Notes under the pieces: model-generated
Database searches by the model: none
Told to the model about the DNA's origin: nothing
The model's input: the letters and a program-made list of their open reading frames with translations, nothing else
Part shown: piece after piece, positions 54,261-63,276 of the stretch
Layout: every line of letters starts with the position of its first letter
Numbering within the stretch: position 1 is the first letter of the stretch
NCBI RefSeq assembly: GCF_001269885.1
Contig: NZ_LHVH01000017.1
Coordinates: 248,001-312,000, forward strand
Length of the DNA: 64,000 nt
Direction of reading: 5' to 3'
Origin: Pseudomonas kilonensis
Lineage (GTDB): Bacteria; Pseudomonadota; Gammaproteobacteria; Pseudomonadales; Pseudomonadaceae
Program-made: the position numbers and the translations under genes

Positions 54261-54668
54261 CTAAGGGGATGGCAGCCCTTCCGGCATTGCGGACAAATGT
54301 TCGTGACAGGCCAGCCATAGGCCTTGTTGTTCTTGGCGAAACACAATGGTTTCGCGCTCCTGGCTAAAGTGCTGCTCCCCTTGCATGCGCAGCTCGGTGG
54401 CCACGTCATGGATGAAAATCGCCACGTCCCCTTGCAGGCTGACGAAGGCGTTGCTCGAAGTGCAATTGAGCACCTCGAAGCCATCCTCGGACCGCCAGCG
54501 ATCCCACAACGCCTGGTAGGCATCGCGTGACAGCAGGGGCTGTTCGAGGGTGTAGAACACGAAACTCGCATCGGCCGTGAACGCGCCGAAGTAGGCGTCG
54601 CGGTCATTGCGGGCGAAGGCCGACACCAATTCGGCGGCGGCCTTGAGAACCTGATCTCGATCGTTCAT
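54261..54668 (-). CDS. NTF2-like/SnoaL-type small protein of the gbu locus
   Basis: A 135-residue protein with the NTF2/DUF4440-type alpha+beta fold: RDQVLKAAAELVSAFARNDR then DAYFGAFTADASFVFYT at the N-terminus, HDVATELRMQGEQHFSQERE and LWLACHEHLSAM later. It lacks a clear catalytic motif. It lies 9 bases downstream of gbuA in the same operon, before the NCS1 gene. The role in guanidinobutyrate use is unknown. Confidence 0.75.
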   Translation of the reverse strand: MNDRDQVLKAAAELVSAFARNDRDAYFGAFTADASFVFYTLEQPLLSRDAYQALWDRWRSEDGFEVLNCTSSNAFVSLQGDVAIFIHDVATELRMQGEQHFSQERETIVFRQEQQGLWLACHEHLSAMPEGLPSP

Positions 54669-54677
54669 GACCGCACC

Positions 54678-55628
54678 TCAGCGATGAACCACGCCGGGCA
54701 ATACGCAGAGCATCTCGTACAGCAGGTTGGCGCCCAGCAGCGAGGTGTTGCCGGTGGTGTCGTACGGCGGCGAGACTTCTACCAGATCGCAACCGACCAG
54801 GTCGAGGCCCTGGCAGCCACGGACGATTTCGATCGCCTGGATGGTGGTCAGGCCGCCGATTTCCGGAGTGCCGGTGCCTGGCGCCCAGGCCGGGTCGATA
54901 CCGTCGATGTCGAAGCTCAGGTACACCGGGCCGCCGCCGACTTTCTCACGTACTTCGGCCATCAGCGGGGCCAGGGATTTGTGCCAGCACTCTTCGGCCT
55001 GGACCACGCGGAAACCCTGGTTGCGGCTCCAGTTGAAATCATCGGCGGTGTAGCCCTGGGCCCGCAGGCCGATCTGCACTACGCGGTCGCAATCGAGCAG
55101 GCCTTCTTCCACGGCGCGGCGGAAGGTGGTGCCGTGGGCGATTTTCTCGCCGAACATGTGGTCGTTCACATCGGCGTGGGCGTCGATGTGCACCAGGCCG
55201 ACCTTGCCGTGTTTCTTGTGGATGGCCCGCAGGATCGGCAGGGTGATGGTGTGGTCGCCGCCCAGGGTCAGGGGGATGACGTTGTGTTCGAGGATCTTGT
55301 GGTACGACTCCTCGATGATCCGCACCGCGTCCAGCAGGTTGAAGGTGTTGATCGGCACGTCGCCGATGTCGGCCACCGACAGCGAGTCGAACGGCGCGGC
55401 GCCAGTGGCCATGTTGTAGGGGCGGATCATCACGGATTCGGCGCGGATCTCACGCGGCCCGAAACGGGTGCCGGCGCGCAGGGAGGTGCCGATGTCCAGC
55501 GGCACGCCGACGAAGGCAGCGTCGAGGCCGGCAGCGGTTTGCAAATGGGGGAGTCGCATCATGGTGGCGATGCCGCCGAAGCGCGGCATTTCGTTGCCGC
55601 CCAGTGGTTGGTGAAGAATCTTGTCCAC
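54678..55628 (-). CDS. gbuA: Guanidinobutyrase (agmatinase/ureohydrolase family)
   Basis: A 316-residue manganese enzyme. Ligand motifs are GGDHTIT (His126), HIDAHADVND (Asp149, His151, Asp153 region) and SFDIDGIDP (Asp240, Asp242). It hydrolyses 4-guanidinobutyrate to 4-aminobutyrate and urea in arginine/agmatine catabolism. The length and motifs fit GbuA rather than arginase. Divergent from a LysR gene placed as in P. aeruginosa gbuR. A palindrome at 55713-55736 lies 85 bases upstream of its ATG. Confidence 0.9.
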   Translation of the reverse strand: MDKILHQPLGGNEMPRFGGIATMMRLPHLQTAAGLDAAFVGVPLDIGTSLRAGTRFGPREIRAESVMIRPYNMATGAAPFDSLSVADIGDVPINTFNLLDAVRIIEESYHKILEHNVIPLTLGGDHTITLPILRAIHKKHGKVGLVHIDAHADVNDHMFGEKIAHGTTFRRAVEEGLLDCDRVVQIGLRAQGYTADDFNWSRNQGFRVVQAEECWHKSLAPLMAEVREKVGGGPVYLSFDIDGIDPAWAPGTGTPEIGGLTTIQAIEIVRGCQGLDLVGCDLVEVSPPYDTTGNTSLLGANLLYEMLCVLPGVVHR

Positions 55629-55712
55629 GGGTAGGGCCTCATCGTTGTTTTATTTATCAGGGGCCGATTCTGCGAAAAGCCATTGCCGTGAAGAATCGCT
55701 GGCGGCAAATAC

Positions 55713-55736
55713 TTAGTTCAGATTTTTCTAAACTAA
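55713..55736. promoter_or_regulatory. Candidate GbuR operator
   Basis: TTAGTTCAGA, TTTT, TCTAAACTAA: two 10-base arms with one mismatch around a 4-base spacer, in the gbuA-gbuR divergent region. Confidence 0.5.
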
Positions 55737-55791
55737 TGGCGGGTGGGGCGATAGACTCTCGCGATTGATGAGGTTAATGGTGGGTGCAAGC

Positions 55792-55900
55792 CTGTGGGAG
55801 CAAGGCTTGCCCGCGATGAGGTTCATGCGGTTTCCTCTGGAACCGAGGCGCCTGTATCGCGAGCAAGCTTTGCTCCCACAGATAAATCCCCTCGCCACAA
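55792..55900. repeat. REP pair followed by GTGGCGAGGGG arm
   Basis: CTGTGGGAGCAAGGCTTGCCCGCGAT and ATCGCGAGCAAGCTTTGCTCCCACAG form a REP pair, and a fragment AAATCCCCTCGCCACAA of the other family follows. It lies between gbuA and gbuR. Confidence 0.88.
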
Positions 55901-55934
55901 ATGTGCATTGACCTGCTTGTATGGAGACACCCTC

Positions 55935-56828
55935 ATGGCCAACGCTCTACCCGACCTGAAACTGCTGCGCATTTTTGTCAGCGTGGTCCGGCACCAGGGG
56001 TTCGCCAATGCCCAGCACGAGCTCAACCTGTCCACGTCGGCCATCAGCACCTACATGAGCCAGCTTGAGTCGGCCCTGGGCCTGGTGTTGTGTCATCGCG
56101 GTCGGGGCGGGTTCAGCCTGACCAGCAAGGGCGAGTTGTTCCATCAGGAAACCTTGCGCCTGTTGGGCGAGCTCGAAGGGTTCGAGCAGTACGCGGCAGC
56201 GCTCAAGGGTGAACTGCGCGGCACGCTGAACCTGGGAGTGATTGACTCCACTGTCAGCGACAAGGCCTTGCCGTTCGCCGAAGCCATCGGTGCCTACAGC
56301 CAGGAGCATCCGGCGGTGCATTTGCACCTGTCGGTCATGAGCCCTTACGAGCTGCAACTCGGCGTGCAGGACAACCGCCTGGACCTGGCCATCGGTGCGT
56401 TCTCCACGCGCATGAGCGGGCTGGTCTACATGCCGCTGTACCGTGAGCAGCACTGGTTGTATTGCAGCAACCGCCACCCGCTGTTCAACGAGCGGCGCAT
56501 CCCCGAACAAGTCATCACCCAGCAGCGCATGGTCGGGCGCGGTTACTGGAGCCAGGCCGAACTGGCTCGCCACGGCTTCAAGCACAGCGCGGCGACGGTG
56601 GAGAGCATGGAGGCGCAGTTGATCCTGGTGTTGTCCGGCGCCTACGTCGGTTACCTGCCTGAACACTACGCCCAGGCCTGGGTCGACAAGGGCGACTTGC
56701 GCGTGCTGCTGCCGGCGACCTTCGGCTATCAGGCGCCGTTTTCGATGATCGTGCGCCGTGGCCGCAGCCGCGAGCCGCTGATCCAGACCTTCCGCGATTT
56801 GCTCAAAGCTCACCTGAATCAGGCCTGA
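55935..56828 (+). CDS. gbuR: LysR-family regulator of guanidinobutyrate use
   Basis: A 297-residue LysR protein; its divergent position to gbuA with a palindrome between them matches the gbuR locus of P. aeruginosa. The helix-turn-helix is in FVSVVRHQGFANAQHELNLS then TSAISTYMSQLESALG (about residues 14-49). The frame is open much further upstream through repeat DNA, but ATG 55935 (MANALPDLKLLRIF) is the family start and has GGAGACACC before it. It is expected to activate gbuA in the presence of guanidinobutyrate. Confidence 0.85.
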   Translation: MANALPDLKLLRIFVSVVRHQGFANAQHELNLSTSAISTYMSQLESALGLVLCHRGRGGFSLTSKGELFHQETLRLLGELEGFEQYAAALKGELRGTLNLGVIDSTVSDKALPFAEAIGAYSQEHPAVHLHLSVMSPYELQLGVQDNRLDLAIGAFSTRMSGLVYMPLYREQHWLYCSNRHPLFNERRIPEQVITQQRMVGRGYWSQAELARHGFKHSAATVESMEAQLILVLSGAYVGYLPEHYAQAWVDKGDLRVLLPATFGYQAPFSMIVRRGRSREPLIQTFRDLLKAHLNQA

Positions 56829-56830
56829 CC

Positions 56831-57427
56831 ATGTCCAGAACTCAATGCCCACGCTGCCAACGACCGCAAAGCCACTGTCTGTGCCCGTTGATCCCCAGCC
56901 TCGACAGCCGCACCCGTGTCTTGCTGTTGCAGCATCCCAGCGAAGTGAACCATGCCTTGAACACCGCCCGCTTGGCGGCGTTGGGGCTTAACAACGCTGA
57001 ACTGATCGTGGGCGAGGTGTTCGAGGATTTGCCCAGTTTGCTCAATCAACCGGGTTATCAGGCACGGTTGTTGTTTCCGGCTGACGATGCACAGCCGTTG
57101 CAGGCGTATGCGCCTTCCGATGAGCCGTTGCTGCTGGTCGTGCCCGACGGCACCTGGCGCAAGGCGCGCAAGCTGCTGCACCTCAACCCGCTGCTGGCGG
57201 CGCTGCCGAGGGTGACATTGGCCGAGGGCGGGGTGTCCCGTTACCGCTTGCGCAAGGCACCGGGGCCGGGAGCTTTGTCGACGCTGGAGGCGATTGTCCA
57301 GGCGTTGCAGGTGCTTGAGGCGCCGGCGAGCTTTGAGCTGTTGCTGAGGCCGTTCGAGGCGTTGATCGAGGGGCAGATTGCGGCGATGGGGGAGGAGACG
57401 TTTCGGCGTAACCATGCTGGGAAATAA
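56831..57427 (+). CDS. tapT: DTW-domain tRNA-uridine aminocarboxypropyltransferase
   Basis: A 198-residue DTW-domain enzyme. The N-terminal CPRCQRPQSHCLC (four Cys, likely zinc-binding) is followed by LLLQHPSEVNHALNTARLA and the signature PDGTWRKARKLL with D-G-T-W in place of strict D-T-W. It installs acp3U on tRNA using S-adenosylmethionine. The start is 2 bases after the gbuR stop, so probably coupled, though the functions are unrelated. Length as in TapT/TuaA proteins. Confidence 0.85.
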   Translation: MSRTQCPRCQRPQSHCLCPLIPSLDSRTRVLLLQHPSEVNHALNTARLAALGLNNAELIVGEVFEDLPSLLNQPGYQARLLFPADDAQPLQAYAPSDEPLLLVVPDGTWRKARKLLHLNPLLAALPRVTLAEGGVSRYRLRKAPGPGALSTLEAIVQALQVLEAPASFELLLRPFEALIEGQIAAMGEETFRRNHAGK

Positions 57428-57447
57428 GTCGTGACTGTGCTGGCTTC

Positions 57448-57545
57448 ATCGCGAGCAGGCTCGCTCCCACAGTTGATCTCCAGTGCATGCAAAAATCTGC
57501 TAACACCACAGAACCAATGTGGGAGCGAGCCTGCTCGCGATAGCG
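57448..57545. repeat. REP pair, opposite polarity
   Basis: ATCGCGAGCAGGCTCGCTCCCACAG comes first, then TGTGGGAGCGAGCCTGCTCGCGAT, reversed relative to the other pairs in this window (the arm ending CCCACA faces inward). Confidence 0.85.
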
Positions 57546-57578
57546 GTAGAGCAATCAAAGAAAGTCTCAGCTTAAGGC

Positions 57579-58943
57579 CTACCGCTCGCGCATCGCCTCG
57601 GTCCGCGCCTTCAATACCGGCTTGAGCAAGTAATCCAGGACACTTTTCTCCCCGGTGATGATGTCCACCGTCGCCACCATCCCCGGAATGATCAGCAACG
57701 GTTTGGCATCCCCACCCAAGTGATTTTTATCGGTACGCACCTGGATCAGGTAGAAGCTGTTGCCCTTGTCGTCGGTGATGGTGTCGGCGCCGATCAGTTC
57801 GAGCTTGGCGCTCATCCCGCCGTAGATCGTGTAGTCGTAGGCGCTGAATTTGACCATGGCTTTCTGGCCTGGGTGCAGGAACGCCACGTCCTGAGGGCGG
57901 ACCTTGGCTTCGATCAGCAGGTTGTCTTCCAGGGGCACGATTTCCACCATGTCGTTGCCCGGCTGCACCACGCCGCCGATGGTGTTGACCTTCAGTTGCT
58001 TGATCACCCCATGCACCGGCGAGACGACGGTGGTGCGGGTCACGCGGTCGTCGATGGCGATGCTCGAGGCGGTGATTTTCGACAGTTCGGTGCGTTTCTC
58101 ATTGAGGTCCTTGGCCGCCTCGGAACGGAAGGTCTGTTCCGATTCGTCGATCTTGCTCTTGATCTCGTTGATCGCCGATTCGGCTCGGGGAATAGCCAGG
58201 GTGGTGGCGTTGAGCGAGCCGCGGATTTCCACCGCGCTGCGTTTGAGCCGCAGGATCTCCACCGGCGACACCGCCCCGGTGCGCACCAGCGGGGCGGACA
58301 TGTTCATTTCTTCTTGCAGCAAGGCCAGGGCCGAGCTGAACTGGCCTTGCTTGGAGCGAAATTCCGCCAGCTCCTGGGTCTTCTGCCGCAGTTGTTCGGT
58401 CAGGGTGCGTTGTTCGCTGGCCAGGCGCCGTTGCCGTTGTTCGTATAGTGAGCGCTCATCCTCGGCCACTTGCGGGGCCTTGGCGATGACCTCTGCCGAG
58501 AGCGCGAAGGGCCGCCCTTCAGCCTCGGCCGACAGGCGCTCGACCTGGGCGGTCAGGGCATAGCGGTCAGCCTCGCTTTCGCCCTTGTTCGACAGGAAGC
58601 GCGTGTCGTCCAGGCGCAGCAGGGTGTCGCCCTTGTTCACCATCTGGCCTTCACGGACGAAAATCTCAGTGACGATGCCGCCCTCCAGGTTCTGGATCAC
58701 CTGGATCTTGCTCGACGGAATCGCCTTGCCTTCGCCGGTGGTGACTTCCTGCAACACCGCGAACTTCGCCCAGACCAGCCCCGTGATGATCAACCCGGCG
58801 GCCAGCCACACGGTCACCCGCGAGCGGCGGGGCGAATCCTGCAGCGTGGCGCCGGCGGTTTCCGGCATGAACTCGCTTTCGGCGCTTTTGCTGAAACTGC
58901 CGAAGTAGCTTCGGGCGGCTGAATCCGGTGTTTGAGCAGACAT
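57579..58943 (-). CDS. lapC: Type I secretion membrane-fusion protein, LapC/HlyD-like
   Basis: A 454-residue adaptor. The cytoplasmic N-terminus (about 42 residues) is followed by one membrane helix (VTVWLAAGLIITGLVWAKFA, about 43-62), a biotinyl-lipoyl half (IPSSKIQVIQNLEGGIVTEI, about 75-94), a long coiled-coil (about 115-290), and beta-barrel and C-terminal RTIL-like part. It links the ABC ATPase 59274-61448 to the TolC-like protein. ATG 58943 is used; an upstream Met lies in repeat DNA. A REP-derived array separates it from lapB. Confidence 0.87.
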   Translation of the reverse strand: MSAQTPDSAARSYFGSFSKSAESEFMPETAGATLQDSPRRSRVTVWLAAGLIITGLVWAKFAVLQEVTTGEGKAIPSSKIQVIQNLEGGIVTEIFVREGQMVNKGDTLLRLDDTRFLSNKGESEADRYALTAQVERLSAEAEGRPFALSAEVIAKAPQVAEDERSLYEQRQRRLASEQRTLTEQLRQKTQELAEFRSKQGQFSSALALLQEEMNMSAPLVRTGAVSPVEILRLKRSAVEIRGSLNATTLAIPRAESAINEIKSKIDESEQTFRSEAAKDLNEKRTELSKITASSIAIDDRVTRTTVVSPVHGVIKQLKVNTIGGVVQPGNDMVEIVPLEDNLLIEAKVRPQDVAFLHPGQKAMVKFSAYDYTIYGGMSAKLELIGADTITDDKGNSFYLIQVRTDKNHLGGDAKPLLIIPGMVATVDIITGEKSVLDYLLKPVLKARTEAMRER

Positions 58944-59009
58944 GGGGCGGTACCCGTTGGTTAGAGAAAATAAAGCCAAACACATCCCTGTGGCTTGAGA
59001 GGGTTATCT

Positions 59010-59262
59010 GTGGGAGCAAGGCTTTTGTGGGAGCAAGGCTTGCCCGCGATACAGGCGCCTCGGTTCCAGTGAGACCGCATCAGCTTCATCGCGGGCAAGC
59101 CTTGCTCCCACACAAACCTGCTCCCACACAAACCTGCTCCCACACAAACCTGCTCCCACACAAACCTGCTCCCACACAAACCTGCTCCCACACAAACCTG
59201 CTCCCACACAAACCTGCTCCCACACAAACCTGTTCCCACACAAACCTTGCTCCCACAGGTGG
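59010..59262. repeat. REP-derived tandem array, 16-bp unit
   Basis: A REP pair (TGTGGGAGCAAGGCTTGCCCGCGAT to ATCGCGGGCAAGCCTTGCTCCCACA) is extended by seven identical units CAAACCTGCTCCCACA (59113-59224), one unit with TGTTCC (59225-59240) and one of 17 bases with CCTTGC (59241-59257). It lies between lapB and lapC within one operon. The 16-base unit shifts frame, so the Cys/Gly/Trp-rich frames across it are not genes. Confidence 0.92.
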
Positions 59263-59273
59263 CGGTGTTGTTT

Positions 59274-61448
59274 CTATACCGCCGCAGAGCCCACCCGGCC
59301 CTTGCGCAGCGCATCGATCACCGCCTCTTTCGGGCCATCGGCCACGATCCGGCCGTTATCCAGCACCACCAAGCGGTCCACCAGGCTCAGCATCGAGGTG
59401 CGGTGGGTGACCAGCAGCACGGTCTTGCCCTGTACATGGGTATGAAGCTTTTGCCGCAAAACGTCTTCGCTGCTGTTGTCCATGGCGCTGGTGGGTTCGT
59501 CCAGCAACAGGATCGGCGGGTCGAGCAGCAAGGCCCGGGCCAGTAGCACAGCCTGGCGTTGGCCGCCGGAGAGCAGTTGCCCGCGCTCGCCCACCGGGCG
59601 GTCGAAGCCTTGGGGATGCTGGCGCGCCAGTTCGGTGACACCGGTCAGTTCCGCCACTTCCAACATGCGCGCGTCGCTGACGTAGCGGGCGCCCAAGGTG
59701 AGATTGTCCCGCAGGCTGCCAGCCAGCAGCGGCAGGTCATGGGCGACGTAGCCGATCTGTTGGCGCAGGTCGGCGACGTCCAGTTGTCGCAGGTCCAGGC
59801 CGTCCAGCAGCAGTTGGCCTTCCTCCGGCGCATAGAAACCCATCACCAGGCGCGCCAGGGTGCTCTTGCCCGAGCCACTGCGGCCGATGATCCCGACCCG
59901 TTCGCCGGGTTTGAGGCTGAAACTGATATTGGCCAGCGCCGGGGCATTCTGGCCGTTGTAGTGGAAGGTCACGCCGTTGACGTCCAGCGCGCCCTGCAAT
60001 TGGGTGCGATCCAGGGGCCGCTGCTTGGCGTCACGCTCCTGGGGCAACGCCATCAGGGCATCGGTGCTGCGCATGGTGAGCTGGGCTTGCTGGTAACGGG
60101 TGATCAGCCCGGCGATCTGTCCGAGCGGGGCGAGCACCCGGCTGCCGAGCATGTAGGTCGCCACCAGCGCGCCGACGCTGAGGTTGCCGGCGATGATGCT
60201 GTAGACCCCGGCGACGATAGTCGCCATGCCCGCCAGTTGTTGCAGGAACAAGGTGCCGTTGGTCGCCAGTGCCGAGAGGTTGCGCGCGTGGCTGTCCAGG
60301 CGGGTGAGGGCGCCGTGGGTGCTTTCCCATTGATGCTGGCGCTCGCTCTCGGCGCTGCAGGCCTTGAGGGTTTCCAGGCCGCCGAGGGTTTCGATCAGCA
60401 GGGCTTGGCGCTGGGCGCCCAGCGCCAGGCTTTTTTCCACGGTGTCGCGCAGGCGCGCCTGGATGATCATCGCGAAGACAATGGTGATCGGAAACGCCAC
60501 CACCGGAATCACCACCAGCCAACCGCCCAGCAGGCCGATCACCACCAGCATCAGCAGGGCGAAGGGCAGGTCGATCAGGCTGGTGAGGGTCACCGCGGTG
60601 AGGAATTCGCGCAGGCCCTGGAAGTCGTGGATGCTCTGGGCGAAGCCGCCGATGGTCACTGGCTTGGCCTTCATCGCCATGCCGGTGATGCGTTCGAACA
60701 GGGTCGCGGAGAGAATCACGTCGGTTTTCTTGCCGGCGGTGTCCAGCAGATGGGCGCGCACCACCCGCAATACCAGTTCGAAACCGGTGCCGATCAACAG
60801 CCCCACGGCCAGCACCCACAAGGTCGACGTGGCCTGGTTCGGCACCACGCGGTCGTAGGTCTGCATGACGAACAGCGGCACCATCAGGCCTAGCAGGTTG
60901 ATCAGGAAACTCGCCAGGATTGCGTCGCTGTACAGCCAGCGCGACAGTTTCAAGGTGTCGCGAAACCACGCCTCGACCCGCGGCACCAGGGGCGAGCGCA
61001 GGTCTTCGAGTTCATGGCGCGGCCGGGCGAACAAGGCCTGGCCACTGTAGTCGAGGGTCAGTTCCTCGCGGCTGACCCACTGTTCGCCGCCGTCGGCTTC
61101 GCTGGGCAGGATCAGCGCCTTGCCATCCTCGCCCCAGCGCCTGAGCACCGCACAGCGCCCGCCCGCCAGGATCAGCATCACCGGCAGGTTCAGGGGGGAA
61201 ATATCCGCCAGCTCACGACGCAACAGGCGCGCCTGCAAGCTTGCCCGGGCCGCTGCGCGCGGCAGCAGGTCCAGGCTCAAGCGTTGGTGCGCCATAGGAA
61301 GCCCGGCGCTGAGGCTGGCGCGACTGACCGTCGCACCATGGAGTTTGCAGAGGATCAACAGACCGTCCAGCAAGGGATCATCGAAGTTCAGGCGCGGGTC
61401 AGCGCTCGGGGTTGCGGGTTCCATGCTGGTCACGTCGGTTGCTCCCAT
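59274..61448 (-). CDS. lapB: Type I secretion ABC transporter, LapB-like
   Basis: A 724-residue fused permease/ATPase. The N-terminal part (about 25-150) is a C39-peptidase-like domain lacking the catalytic Cys context, as in LapB and HlyB. Membrane helices are at about 175-430. Walker A GRSGSGKS is at 522-529, LSGGQ at 626-630 and Walker B ILLLDE at 646-651. It exports the large adhesin whose gene is divergent. ATG 61448 has no ribosome site; GTG 61433 has GGGAG 8 bases upstream and may be the true start. It ends 16 bases after the TolC-like gene begins its stop, so the two are cotranscribed. Confidence 0.88.
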   Translation of the reverse strand: MGATDVTSMEPATPSADPRLNFDDPLLDGLLILCKLHGATVSRASLSAGLPMAHQRLSLDLLPRAAARASLQARLLRRELADISPLNLPVMLILAGGRCAVLRRWGEDGKALILPSEADGGEQWVSREELTLDYSGQALFARPRHELEDLRSPLVPRVEAWFRDTLKLSRWLYSDAILASFLINLLGLMVPLFVMQTYDRVVPNQATSTLWVLAVGLLIGTGFELVLRVVRAHLLDTAGKKTDVILSATLFERITGMAMKAKPVTIGGFAQSIHDFQGLREFLTAVTLTSLIDLPFALLMLVVIGLLGGWLVVIPVVAFPITIVFAMIIQARLRDTVEKSLALGAQRQALLIETLGGLETLKACSAESERQHQWESTHGALTRLDSHARNLSALATNGTLFLQQLAGMATIVAGVYSIIAGNLSVGALVATYMLGSRVLAPLGQIAGLITRYQQAQLTMRSTDALMALPQERDAKQRPLDRTQLQGALDVNGVTFHYNGQNAPALANISFSLKPGERVGIIGRSGSGKSTLARLVMGFYAPEEGQLLLDGLDLRQLDVADLRQQIGYVAHDLPLLAGSLRDNLTLGARYVSDARMLEVAELTGVTELARQHPQGFDRPVGERGQLLSGGQRQAVLLARALLLDPPILLLDEPTSAMDNSSEDVLRQKLHTHVQGKTVLLVTHRTSMLSLVDRLVVLDNGRIVADGPKEAVIDALRKGRVGSAAV

Positions 61449-61463
61449 ATTTTTTCGAGGGGG

Positions 61464-62822
61464 CTACTTCAGTTCCGGCAGCCGAGCCTGGTTCTTGACT
61501 TCGGTCTGCGCGACCGCATCGGCCGGCAGCACGATCCGTTGTTTGTGCAACAGCAGGCCCATGTTCGCCAGCACCCGGTACATCGAGTACTCCTCGGTGT
61601 AACGCACCTCGGTGTAGCGACGGTTGGCGTTGTACAGCTCGTTTTCGCTGTCGAGCAGGTCGAGCAGGGTGCGCTGGCCGAGACCGAACTGATCCTGGTA
61701 CGCGGCGCGCACGCGGGCGGTGGTGTCGGCATATTCGCGGGCGGTGGGGGTCTGTTTGCGGGCGTTGAGCATCGCGTTCCAGGCCAGGCGTGTGTCTTCG
61801 TTGAGCTGGCGCAGGGCATTGTTGCGGATGTCCATGGCCTGGTTGATCTGGTGGGCGTTGGACGCCAGCCGCGCCTTGTCGCTGCCACCGCGGAACAGGT
61901 TGTAGTTCATCACCACGCCGACCCGCCAGTTGTTGTCGTGGCCTTCTTCGCCACCGATGTTGTTATTGGCGCCCACCGCCGCCTCGGCGTCGAAGCGCGG
62001 GTAGAACGGCGACTTCGCCACTTCGTACTGGCTCTCGGCGGACTGTATGTCGGCCTGGGCCGATTTCAGGTACGGGTTGTTATCCACCATGCTTTGCTGG
62101 GCTTCGCGCAGGTCGGCAGGGAGTTCGCCTTTGGTCGAGGGCGGCGCTTCCAGTTCATCGGGCATGCGCCCGACCACGCTGTAGAAGTTCGCCTCGGCGT
62201 CGGCCAGGTCGACCTGGGCGGTGTCGTAGTTGTTTTCCGCCAGGGCCCGACGGGCGTTGGACTGGTCGGAGTCGGCGTTGCTGCCTACCCCACGCTCGGT
62301 GCGCAGGCCGATCTGGTCGTTGACCCGCATGTGCGCTTGCAGGTTGTTCTTGGCCAGGGTCACCAGCTCGCGACGTTTGAGCACTTCCAGGTAGACCTCG
62401 ATGGTGCGCAGTGCCAGATCCTGGGCGGTGCCCTGGGCGTAATAGGCCCGGGAGTTGACCACGCCCTGGGTGCGCTGCACTTCATTGGCGGTGTTGAACC
62501 CGTCGAAGATCATCTGCCGCAGGCGCAGCTCCGATTGGGTGTAGGTCAGGATATTGGTGTGGTGATTGCCCAAGGCCCGGGTGTTGGTGTTGTCGCTATA
62601 GCCACGACCGTAACCGGCATTGAGATCCACCGATGGGAAAAAGCCCCCTCGGGCGACTTTGACGTCTTCATTGGCCGACAGACGGCTGTCCACCCGTTGT
62701 GCCAGCTCCGGGTGAGTGGCGATGGTGCTCTGGATCGCTTCGGTCAAGGACAGGGCCTGCGCCTGAGAAGAGCAGGCCATGGCCAGCAAAACCGCGCTGC
62801 AGAGGGGGGTTAGAACGCGCAT
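61464..62822 (-). CDS. lapE: TolC-family outer-membrane channel, LapE-like
   Basis: A 452-residue protein with a signal peptide (cleavage after QAQA, about residue 22) and two TolC/OEP repeats of long helices. LSLTEAIQSTIATHPELAQR starts the first and VGVVMNYNLFRGGSDKARLA the second. It completes the tripartite type I system with lapB and lapC in the order lapE-lapB-lapC. ATG 62822 follows AGGAG at 9 bases; ATG 62831 would put the site too close. The gene starts about 455 bases from the adhesin ATG on the opposite strand. Confidence 0.88.
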   Translation of the reverse strand: MRVLTPLCSAVLLAMACSSQAQALSLTEAIQSTIATHPELAQRVDSRLSANEDVKVARGGFFPSVDLNAGYGRGYSDNTNTRALGNHHTNILTYTQSELRLRQMIFDGFNTANEVQRTQGVVNSRAYYAQGTAQDLALRTIEVYLEVLKRRELVTLAKNNLQAHMRVNDQIGLRTERGVGSNADSDQSNARRALAENNYDTAQVDLADAEANFYSVVGRMPDELEAPPSTKGELPADLREAQQSMVDNNPYLKSAQADIQSAESQYEVAKSPFYPRFDAEAAVGANNNIGGEEGHDNNWRVGVVMNYNLFRGGSDKARLASNAHQINQAMDIRNNALRQLNEDTRLAWNAMLNARKQTPTAREYADTTARVRAAYQDQFGLGQRTLLDLLDSENELYNANRRYTEVRYTEEYSMYRVLANMGLLLHKQRIVLPADAVAQTEVKNQARLPELK

Positions 62823-63051
62823 GGGGTGCATCTCCTGAGGTCTGTAGTGCTTCGCTTGTCGCCAATATATTGACGTATTTAAGATCAAAACCGTTTCAAC
62901 CTTGTAACAACACAGCTAAGAACATCCTGAGCAAAACCTAAGAAGAATTTCTCATAAGACTTATGCCGAAAAAAACTTATGTGCTTGAAAAAAACCGGCA
63001 CATTGTTCAAAGCGAAAGCCTTTGAATCTGCGGGTTCCGACGGCTTTTAGG

Positions 63052-63268
63052 CGTCAATAAAAGTTCCATGCAGATTTTTAAGCAACGTGAAGAAGTGTCG
63101 AAAGAGCGATCTGTGAGGCGGTTCTAGGTGACGGTTTTTTGTCGTTTTGGCGAATTGCCAGCACTTTCTGCTTTCACGAAAGCTGGCAGATTTTCCAGCT
63201 TTTTTGGTCGCCAACCCGAGGACGGATTCTTCACCCAGACAGGTGCCGATTGCGGTCGGCAACGGAGG
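63052..63268 (+). promoter_or_regulatory. Adhesin upstream region: FleQ-like half site, hairpin and RsmA/E-like motifs
   Basis: GTCAATAAA (63052-63060) equals the left half of the FleQ consensus (GTCANTAAATTGAC), the right half is missing. A hairpin with TGCCAG and CTTTC pairing with GAAAG and CTGGCA lies at about 63159-63195. ACGGA occurs at about 63221 and again as AACGGAGG overlapping the ribosome site, which fits RsmA/RsmE binding. CATAAGACTTATG near 62953 is a further palindrome. None has been tested. Confidence 0.4.
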
Positions 63269-63276
63269 AAATGCAC

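Noticed and set aside
59113..59257. CRISPR array
   Set aside because: The units are 16 bp without unique spacers, and there are no cas genes; it is a REP-derived tandem repeat. The 26-bp array at 8531 was rejected for the same reason.
59004..59410. Cys/Trp/Gly-rich repetitive frames across the 16-bp array on both strands
   Set aside because: They arise from the tandem unit whose length is not a multiple of three, so the peptide repeats are an artefact.
63068..63127. Tiny 19-codon frame upstream of the adhesin
   Set aside because: No ribosome site and no sign of conservation; the region is better explained as a leader.
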